Shown: positions 57,562-64,000 of the stretch, piece by piece
How positions within the stretch are numbered: the stretch's first letter is position 1
Layout: each line of letters begins with the position of its first letter
Assembly (NCBI RefSeq): GCF_009914335.1
Contig: NZ_CP043925.1
Coordinates: forward strand, 1,984,001-2,048,000
DNA: 64,000 bases
Reading direction: 5' to 3'
From: Proteus columbae
GTDB lineage: Bacteria > Pseudomonadota > Gammaproteobacteria > Enterobacterales > Enterobacteriaceae
Notes under the pieces: model-generated
Databases searched by the model: none
Seen by the model: only the letters and a program-made list of their open reading frames with translations
Told to the model about the DNA's origin: nothing
Translations under genes and position numbers: made by a program

Positions 57562-58320
57562 ATGATCCCAGAAAAACGCGTCGTTCGCCGAATCCAATCT
57601 GGCGGTTGTGCAATCCATTGTCAGGATTGCAGTATTAGCCAGCTCTGCATCCCGTTTACTTTAAACGAGCATGAGCTTGATCAACTCGATAATATTATCG
57701 AGCGTAAAAAGCCCATCCAGAAAGGTCAAACCTTGTTTAAAGCAGGTGATGAGCTGAAATCACTTTATGCCATACGTTCCGGTACAATTAAAAGTTATAC
57801 CATCACGGAAGAAGGCGACGAGCAAATAACAGGATTTCATCTTGCTGGTGATTTGGTTGGCTTTGACGCCATTATTAATACTGAACATCCAAGTTTCGCA
57901 CAAGCTTTAGAAACATCTATGGTCTGTGAAATTCCATTCGAAACTTTGGATGACCTGTCAGGCAAAATGCCTAACTTACGTCAACAAATGATGCGCCTAA
58001 TGAGTGGTGAAATCAAAGGTGACCAAGAAATGATCTTACTGCTATCGAAAAAGAATGCAGAAGAACGTCTGGCTGCTTTTATTTATAACCTCTCACGCCG
58101 TTTCGCACAGCGTGGTTTTTCTCCTCGTGAATTCCGTTTAACCATGACTCGTGGTGATATCGGTAATTACTTAGGTTTAACTGTCGAAACAATTAGTCGC
58201 TTACTGGGTCGCTTCCAGAAAAGTGGCATGTTAAGCGTTAAAGGCAAATACATTACTATCGAAGATAGTACACTGTTAAGTGAACTTGCAGGAAAACTTC
58301 CTTCATCAGTTGAAGTTTAA
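57562..58320 (+). CDS. fnr: FNR, oxygen-sensing global regulator
   Basis: 252 residues, nearly identical to E. coli FNR. The N-terminal cysteines for the [4Fe-4S] cluster are [16 protein letters not shown] plus a later Cys, then a CRP-like effector domain, dimer helix, and HTH ([21 protein letters not shown]). The [15 protein letters not shown] start at 57562 matches the known protein; an upstream ATG at 57550 would add three residues. The gene is followed by a strong terminator. FNR probably controls dmsABC and the adjacent pair in this window. Confidence 0.97.
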   Translation: MIPEKRVVRRIQSGGCAIHCQDCSISQLCIPFTLNEHELDQLDNIIERKKPIQKGQTLFKAGDELKSLYAIRSGTIKSYTITEEGDEQITGFHLAGDLVGFDAIINTEHPSFAQALETSMVCEIPFETLDDLSGKMPNLRQQMMRLMSGEIKGDQEMILLLSKKNAEERLAAFIYNLSRRFAQRGFSPREFRLTMTRGDIGNYLGLTVETISRLLGRFQKSGMLSVKGKYITIEDSTLLSELAGKLPSSVEV

Positions 58321-58350
58321 TCTGTTACATTTCACACGCTAATTTTATAA

Positions 58351-58378
58351 CGGGGCACACAAATTTGTGCCCCGTTTT
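58351..58378 (+). terminator. Terminator after fnr
   Basis: CGGGGCACA/TGTGCCCCG stem followed by four T residues. Confidence 0.92.
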
Positions 58379-58461
58379 CTATTTTGTACTATTGCATTTT
58401 ATCTTCTTGGGTTATCTTTAAATTGTAGATGGATAAATCCAGCCCTAAAGAGGATATTACA

Positions 58462-59412
58462 ATGGAAAAATATCAAAACCTTCTCGTTGTCATTGATCCT
58501 AACCAAGATGACCAACCAGCACTTCGCCGTGCTGTCTATATCGTTCAGCGTAATGGTGGGCGGATAAAAGCTTTTCTACCTGTTTATGATCTCTCTTATG
58601 ACATGACAACCCTTTTATCTCCCGATGAACGTAATGCAATGCGTAAAGGTGTTATCAGCCAAAAGGCAGCTTGGATCAAACAACAAGCACGCTATTACCT
58701 TGAAGCGGGTATAGAGATTGATATAAAAGTCATTTGGCATAATCGCCCCTATGAAGCCATTATTGAAGAAGTTGTTGCACATCAACATGACTTACTCATA
58801 AAAATGGCTCACCAACATGATAAATTAGGTTCACTCATTTTTACGCCTCTGGATTGGCAATTGCTTAGAAAATGTCCTTGCCCTGTTTGGATGGTCAAAG
58901 ATAAAGAGTGGCCTGAATACGGTACTATCGTTGTCGCTGCAAATTTATCGAATGAAGAATCTTATCATGATGCCCTTAATCTGAAACTGATTGAGCTAAC
59001 AACCGACTTATCTCATCGCATACAAAAAGATCCTGATGTTCATTTACTTAGCGCCTATCCCGTTGCGCCGATTAATATTGCGATTGAGCTACCTGATTTT
59101 GATCCTAATCTTTATAACAATGCACTACGTGGTCAACACCTTATTGCGATGAAGGAACTTCGCCAGAAATTCAGCATTCCCGAAGAGAAAACACATGTTA
59201 AAGAAGGATTGCCAGAACAAGTGATCCCTCAAGTTTGTGAAGAGTTAAATGCTGGCATTGTTGTTTTGGGTATTTTAGGAAGGACGGGGCTTTCAGCCGC
59301 ATTTTTAGGAAATACTGCGGAGCAACTGATTGATCATATCAAATGTGATTTATTGGCTATCAAACCTGATGGTTTTACCTGCCCTATTACTGTTGATAGT
59401 GATCACGATTAA
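58462..59412 (+). CDS. uspE: Universal stress protein E
   Basis: 316 residues, like E. coli UspE. It has two tandem Usp domains: [19 protein letters not shown] opens the first, and the second ends with [40 protein letters not shown]. The ATG at 58462 ([14 protein letters not shown]) has AAAGAGGA upstream; the longer reading from 58429 is disfavoured. UspE acts in stress survival and motility. Confidence 0.96.
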   Translation: MEKYQNLLVVIDPNQDDQPALRRAVYIVQRNGGRIKAFLPVYDLSYDMTTLLSPDERNAMRKGVISQKAAWIKQQARYYLEAGIEIDIKVIWHNRPYEAIIEEVVAHQHDLLIKMAHQHDKLGSLIFTPLDWQLLRKCPCPVWMVKDKEWPEYGTIVVAANLSNEESYHDALNLKLIELTTDLSHRIQKDPDVHLLSAYPVAPINIAIELPDFDPNLYNNALRGQHLIAMKELRQKFSIPEEKTHVKEGLPEQVIPQVCEELNAGIVVLGILGRTGLSAAFLGNTAEQLIDHIKCDLLAIKPDGFTCPITVDSDHD

Positions 59413-59431
59413 ACTCTCTGTATACTAAATA

Positions 59432-59463
59432 AAAAAGCCAGTCAAAATTTTGACTGGCTTTTT
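59432..59463. terminator. Bidirectional terminator between uspE and pntB
   Basis: A perfect 32-bp palindrome (AAAAAGCCAGTCAAAA and its complement) forms a 16-bp stem between convergent genes. Confidence 0.92.
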
Positions 59464-59484
59464 GCTATTCGCTATCTGTATCTA

Positions 59485-60873
59485 TTACAGTGCTTTTAAA
59501 ATTGCATCCACACTGGCTTTAGCATCGCCAAACAACATCTGTGTATTCTCTTTAAAGAATAGTGGATTCTGAACCCCTGCATAACCGGTATTCATTGAAC
59601 GTTTAAACACAATAACATTTTGCGCTTTCCACACTTCTAATACTGGCATACCTGCAATTGGGCTATTTGGATCATCTTGTGCCGCTGGGTTTACTGTATC
59701 GTTAGCGCCAATAACCAAGACTGTATCAGTGTCGGAGAAATCATCATTGATTTCATCCATTTCTAATACAACGTCATAAGGCACTTTAGCCTCTGCTAAC
59801 AACACATTCATGTGACCCGGTAAACGCCCTGCTACTGGGTGAATACCAAAACGCACTTTCACACCACGCTGGCGTAATTTTTCAGTAATATCATGAACTG
59901 GGTATTGTGCTTGAGCAACCGCTAATCCATAACCTGGAGTGATAATAACTGAGGTTGAGTTTTTCAGCATATCAGCCACTTCTTCTGCGGTTGTTTCGCG
60001 GTACTCACCCATTTCGCCTTCTTCTGTTGACGCTGAGCCATCAGTACCAAATCCGCCCGCTATTACGCTAATAAAAGAGCGATTCATCGCCTTACACATA
60101 ATATAAGAAAGGATAGCACCTGAAGAACCCACTAATGCACCCGTTACAATTAACAAGTCATTGCTTAACATAAAACCTGCTGCTGCTGCTGCCCATCCTG
60201 AGTAAGAGTTCAGCATCGAAACAACAACTGGCATATCCGCACCACCAATTGACGCAACTAAATGCCAACCAAATGCCAAGGCAATCACAGTCATTATGAT
60301 GATTAAGAAAACTTGTAAACCAACACTGTCAGTTTTAACAAACCAAACCATCAATAAAAAAGAAACCACTAAAGCTGCAAGATTTAATTTATGACGATTA
60401 GGTAATATCATCGGTTTAGATGACATTTTCCCACTTAATTTACCATAAGCGACAATCGAACCCGTAAATGTAACAGCACCAATGAAGATCCCTAAAAAGA
60501 CTTCTGTTAGATGGATATTCACCATGACAGGATCCATTGCTGTATTGTGGTCAAGATAACTGTTAAAGCCCACTAAAACTGCCGCTAAACCTACAAAGCT
60601 GTGTAAGATTGCGACCAATTCTGGCATTTGAGTCATTTCGACTTTTTTAGCTAAACGAATACCAATAACGGCACCGATTACCATTGCAATAATGATCCAA
60701 CCCACATTGCCAGCATAAGGCCCGAAAATGGTTGCGAACAATGCAATTGCCATCCCTGCAATACCAAAGTAGTTACCTTGTTTAGAGGTTTCATGCTTTG
60801 ATAAGCCGGCAAGGCTGAAAATAAATAATATTGCGGCGACAATATATGCCGCTGTAACAACTCCGCTGGACAT
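59485..60873 (-). CDS. pntB: NAD(P) transhydrogenase subunit beta
   Basis: A 462-residue membrane protein, the same length as E. coli PntB. About nine membrane segments are followed by the NADP(H)-binding domain III ([56 protein letters not shown]). With PntA it couples proton import to NADPH formation. The gene follows pntA by 11 bp. Confidence 0.97.
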   Translation of the reverse strand: MSSGVVTAAYIVAAILFIFSLAGLSKHETSKQGNYFGIAGMAIALFATIFGPYAGNVGWIIIAMVIGAVIGIRLAKKVEMTQMPELVAILHSFVGLAAVLVGFNSYLDHNTAMDPVMVNIHLTEVFLGIFIGAVTFTGSIVAYGKLSGKMSSKPMILPNRHKLNLAALVVSFLLMVWFVKTDSVGLQVFLIIIMTVIALAFGWHLVASIGGADMPVVVSMLNSYSGWAAAAAGFMLSNDLLIVTGALVGSSGAILSYIMCKAMNRSFISVIAGGFGTDGSASTEEGEMGEYRETTAEEVADMLKNSTSVIITPGYGLAVAQAQYPVHDITEKLRQRGVKVRFGIHPVAGRLPGHMNVLLAEAKVPYDVVLEMDEINDDFSDTDTVLVIGANDTVNPAAQDDPNSPIAGMPVLEVWKAQNVIVFKRSMNTGYAGVQNPLFFKENTQMLFGDAKASVDAILKAL

Positions 60874-60884
60874 AATTGTCTCCC

Positions 60885-62414
60885 TTATCCTTTACGGAAC
60901 ATTTTCAACATACGTTGAGTAACAGTAAATCCACCAAAAATATTAATACTCGCAATCAATATTGCGATAAACGAAAATAGGCTAACCCAGCCACCACTAC
61001 CAATTTGGAGTAAAGCACCAACGACGATAATGCCTGAAATTGCATTTGTCACTGACATTAATGGCGTATGCAATGAATGACTTACATTCCAAACAACGTA
61101 ATAACCTACAACACAAGAAAGTGCGAATACCGTAAAGTGAGATAAAAACTCTTTCGGTGCAACATTTGCAAGCCATGCAAACAATAAAAAGGCTATCGCT
61201 AATAAACTGTATTTCTTCCAAGGTGAAACTGGTTTAGCAACGGGTTTTTCTTGTGGTTTTGCGGCAGGAGCAACTTTAGGTTGTGCTGAAACTTGAATTG
61301 GTGGAGCTGGCCATGTTACTTCACCCGCACGAATTACAGTCACACCACGGATGACAACATCATCAAAATCAATATTGATATTACCGTCTTTTTCTTTACA
61401 CAATAACTTCAATAGATTAACTAAGTTAGTACCATAAAGTTGAGATGACTGTGCTGGTAAACGAGCAGCTAAATCAGTGTAACCAATGATTTTTACACCA
61501 TGTTCTGTCGTAAAGACTTTATTAGGCACGGTATATTCGCAGTTGCCACCATTTTGAGCCGCAAGGTCGACTACAACACTTCCTGGCTTCATTGAATCGA
61601 CCATCTCTTTCGTAATTAAACGAGGAGCGGGTTTTCCTGGAATTAATGCCGTTGTAATGATGATATCAACATCTTTTGCTTGTTCTGCAAATAATGCCAT
61701 TTCAGCATCAATAAATGCTTTTGACATCACCTTAGCATAGCCATCACCACTACCCGCTTCCTCTTTAAAATCAAGCTCAAGGAATTCAGCACCCATGCTT
61801 TGAACTTGCTCTTTAACTTCAGGGCGAGTATCAAATGCGCGAACAATTGCACCAAGACTTCCTGCGGCACCAATCGCAGCAAGACCTGCAACTCCAGCAC
61901 CAATAACCATCACTTTAGCTGGTGGCACTTTACCTGCGGCGGTAATTTGTCCAGTAAAGAATCTTCCGAATTCATGGGCAGCTTCTACAACAGCACGGTA
62001 GCCTGCAATATTTGCCATTGAACTTAACGCATCAAGAGATTGTGCACGAGAAATACGTGGCACACTATCCATTGCCATCACGTTAATATTCTTTTCAGCT
62101 AACTTTTCGAGTAATGCCGCATTTTGAGCTGGCCAAATAAAACTTACCAGTGTCGCGCCATCTTGTAGCAATGTAATTTCATTATCCAGTGGTGCATTTA
62201 CCTTCAAAATAATGTCTGATTCCCAAACATCTTGAAGAGCGAGGATCTCGGCACCGGCGTCCTGATAAGCTTTATCTTCAAAGCTTGAGGCAATACCTGC
62301 GCCATTTTCAACTGCGACTGTAAATCCTAATTTTATGAGTTGAGTCACTGTAGCTGGTGTAGCTGCAACCCTTGTTTCATTAGAAAGTCGCTCTTTGGGT
62401 ATACCAATTCGCAT
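60885..62414 (-). CDS. pntA: NAD(P) transhydrogenase subunit alpha
   Basis: 509 residues as in E. coli. The N-terminal NAD-binding domain ([42 protein letters not shown]) is followed by a proline/lysine-rich linker (about 375-395) and three or four membrane segments at the C-terminus. It is the first gene of pntAB. Confidence 0.97.
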   Translation of the reverse strand: MRIGIPKERLSNETRVAATPATVTQLIKLGFTVAVENGAGIASSFEDKAYQDAGAEILALQDVWESDIILKVNAPLDNEITLLQDGATLVSFIWPAQNAALLEKLAEKNINVMAMDSVPRISRAQSLDALSSMANIAGYRAVVEAAHEFGRFFTGQITAAGKVPPAKVMVIGAGVAGLAAIGAAGSLGAIVRAFDTRPEVKEQVQSMGAEFLELDFKEEAGSGDGYAKVMSKAFIDAEMALFAEQAKDVDIIITTALIPGKPAPRLITKEMVDSMKPGSVVVDLAAQNGGNCEYTVPNKVFTTEHGVKIIGYTDLAARLPAQSSQLYGTNLVNLLKLLCKEKDGNINIDFDDVVIRGVTVIRAGEVTWPAPPIQVSAQPKVAPAAKPQEKPVAKPVSPWKKYSLLAIAFLLFAWLANVAPKEFLSHFTVFALSCVVGYYVVWNVSHSLHTPLMSVTNAISGIIVVGALLQIGSGGWVSLFSFIAILIASINIFGGFTVTQRMLKMFRKG

Positions 62415-62800
62415 AATTTTCCCTTCTTATCCATAGAGTTCTGTTAAAACTTCTCCGTTAACTTCACATTCATGCAAAAAAAATGTTAAAAATAATAATA
62501 TGCATACCATTAATCGGAGTTCTAATAACCTACTGAAAATAAAACCAATAATCTATATCTGTGTAAAGCTAAAATTGAACTTAATTAGATCATTTTAGTC
62601 GAAAAGGCATATTTATGAATTATTCACTATATTCAGGTAAATATCTGGTAACATATACTGGTCATTTGACTCTGTGGTGATTCGCTAAATAAAATAATGC
62701 GACAAATGCTATTATTACATGTAATAATTAATCCCTATGTGATAAACCACGACGTTCAGCACATGACCAATATTAATTGCGCAAGGCGGAAGGATTTTGT
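62415..62800. other. Divergent pntA / ydgH promoter region
   Basis: A 386-bp AT-rich gap between divergent genes. A good RBS (GGAAGGA) for ydgH is at the right end. I see no extra gene or clear operator. Confidence 0.5.
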
Positions 62801-63754
62801 ATGAAGCTGAAAACCTCAGTCATCGCAGCAGCGATGTTGTCTTTAACTAATATCACTGTTGCGCAGGCTGCTCAGGAATTAACACCCGAACAAGCTGCAG
62901 AACTAAAACCATTTGAAAGAATTACAGTTATCGGTCGTTTTAACGCTATTTATGAAGCCGCTGATGCGGTATCTCGTCGTGCGGATAAAGTCGGTGCTGA
63001 TAGTTTCTATATTCAAGGCCTAGATGATATTAGTGATAGCGGCAACATGAGTGTTACTGCTGATCTATACCATAAAGATGCACCCAAAGCAGATCAAGAA
63101 AGCTATCGCGTCTTTCATGGCGTGAAAGAACTACCAAAACCTGAAGCAATTCTGCTACAACCATTTGATACAGTTTCTATCCGCGGTTACTACCCTACAA
63201 CCCCTGATATTAACGATGCAATTGCAAAAGCGGCAGCTAAAAAAGGTGCTGCATCATTCTTTATTGTACGTAACGTATCAACAAATGATGGTGGTAACCA
63301 AGAAGTAACAGCTTATATCTACAAAAAAGATGCGCCAAAACGTGCAATTCAAGCACCAGAGGCCGTCGTTCCTTATGACTCAGATGCAGGTCGCGCACTT
63401 ATAGCAGAAGGCGGAGCCGCTGCCAATAAAGTTGAGAAACCAGGTCTTGCATCAAACACTGATTTTGATAGAAGTGTAGGAACATTTGCTGATACACAAA
63501 CTTCGGGTGCTAGTGGTCGTTACACTGTCACATTACCTGATGGTACTGAAATCCAAGAAGTCAATAAAGCTGCTGCTGCATTAATGGACCCATTTGATAC
63601 CATTACATTTAGCGGATACTTTGTAAACTCACCAGAGATTTCTTATCAGGTTGCTAAACGTGCAGCTGCAAAAGGTGCCAAGTATTACCATATTACAAAT
63701 GAATGGCAAAGTGATGGTGGTACAGTCACTATTACCGCTGACCTATTCAAGTAA
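62801..63754 (+). CDS. ydgH: Periplasmic YdgH, triple BhsA/McbA-like domain protein
   Basis: 317 residues. A signal peptide (MKLKTSVIAAAMLSLTNITVAQA) is followed by three DUF1471 (YdgH/BhsA/McbA) repeats, each with a pattern like FERITVIGRFNAIYEAADAVSRRADKVGADSFYI. The repeats start near residues 38, 120 and 250. The start at 62801 after GGAAGGA is preferred over 62777. The protein is periplasmic with an incompletely known envelope-stress role. Confidence 0.93.
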   Translation: MKLKTSVIAAAMLSLTNITVAQAAQELTPEQAAELKPFERITVIGRFNAIYEAADAVSRRADKVGADSFYIQGLDDISDSGNMSVTADLYHKDAPKADQESYRVFHGVKELPKPEAILLQPFDTVSIRGYYPTTPDINDAIAKAAAKKGAASFFIVRNVSTNDGGNQEVTAYIYKKDAPKRAIQAPEAVVPYDSDAGRALIAEGGAAANKVEKPGLASNTDFDRSVGTFADTQTSGASGRYTVTLPDGTEIQEVNKAAAALMDPFDTITFSGYFVNSPEISYQVAKRAAAKGAKYYHITNEWQSDGGTVTITADLFK

Positions 63755-63769
63755 TAAAACTTCCTAATT

Positions 63770-63799
63770 AAAAAGCCTTGCTGATGCGAGGTTTTTTTT
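63770..63799 (+). terminator. Terminator after ydgH
   Basis: AAAAGCCTTGC/GCGAGGTTTT with loop TGAT and a following T-run; imperfect stem. Confidence 0.75.
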
Positions 63800-64000
63800 A
63801 CTCAAAATATCATCAAAACCAACCTCATTTTGTAAAAGTGCATAATTTTTATGATTTAATGCATAGACAACCAAGTCAACTCTCCGTAAAATCTCGCTGT
63901 TTTTTAGTGTTTTTATCTTTATTTAAATTTGAGATATTCATATTTATTCTATTTACTGACCAAAAAACAAGAAAATACGCTATTTATTTACAATTTTAAT

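Noticed and set aside
63778..63999. Plus-strand reading after ydgH
   Set aside because: It starts inside the ydgH terminator hairpin and has no recognisable features.

Overview
The window is a chromosomal segment of an AT-rich enterobacterium of the family Morganellaceae, most likely the genus Proteus. This is an inference from near-identity of FNR, UspE, PntAB, AhpCF, KdpFABCDE and DmsABCD to enterobacterial versions, from the low GC content, and from the uspE-fnr / pntAB / ydgH neighbourhood. The complete sucrose PTS genes hint at a sucrose-positive species such as the P. vulgaris group, but this cannot be settled here.

Layout. 0-7.5 kb (all minus strand): a DeoR-HTH/PfkB fusion, an azlCD exporter behind an AraC regulator, and the scrR-scrB-scrA sucrose locus with LacI-type operators and a CRP-like site. 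7.5-12.9 kb: dmsABC plus the chaperone gene dmsD, behind an FNR-like box. 12.9-14.5 kb: a DarTG DNA-ADP-ribosylating toxin-antitoxin pair sits between the dms and kdp loci. 14.7-22.7 kb: the full kdpFABC-kdpDE potassium system, with the tiny kdpF and a KdpE-type box. 22.8-25.0 kb: a PirAB-like (Cry-related) binary toxin in reversed gene order, then a decayed gene. 25.3-30.3 kb: yhiI-rbbA-yhhJ export operon. 31.1-35.0 kb: a secreted isoaspartyl peptidase/asparaginase, a tyrosine recombinase bracketed by related inverted repeats, and amn. 35.1-36.4 kb: an AT-rich gene whose N-terminus resembles the translocation domain of Salmonella SPI-2 type III effectors.

36.5-43.3 kb: an AEC transporter, a GNAT acetyltransferase and a tightly overlapping three-gene operon (PlsC-like acyltransferase, PAP2/AUR1-like membrane enzyme, Rph/PEP-synthase-like dikinase) that looks like an undescribed lipid or phospho-metabolite pathway. 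43.4-50 kb: an exported hydrolase, ahpCF with an OxyR array, an exported hypothetical protein, an ATP-grasp pseudogene and a carbohydrate porin. 50.6-53.9 kb: a YqjI-like PadR metal regulator with a His-rich repeat domain, three operator-like sites and a Fur-like box, then a group II PLP decarboxylase homologue whose catalytic lysine is replaced by glutamine. 54.4-63.8 kb: a quinone reductase, a ferredoxin/membrane pair behind a perfect FNR box, fnr, uspE, pntBA and ydgH.

Themes: anaerobic respiration links fnr, dms and the ferredoxin pair; stress and ion homeostasis links kdp, ahp, uspE and yqjI; accessory cargo comprises darTG, pirAB, the effector candidate and the recombinase. The best candidates for new biology are the PirAB-like toxin, the type III effector-like gene, the lysine-less PLP protein and the acyltransferase/PAP2/dikinase operon.
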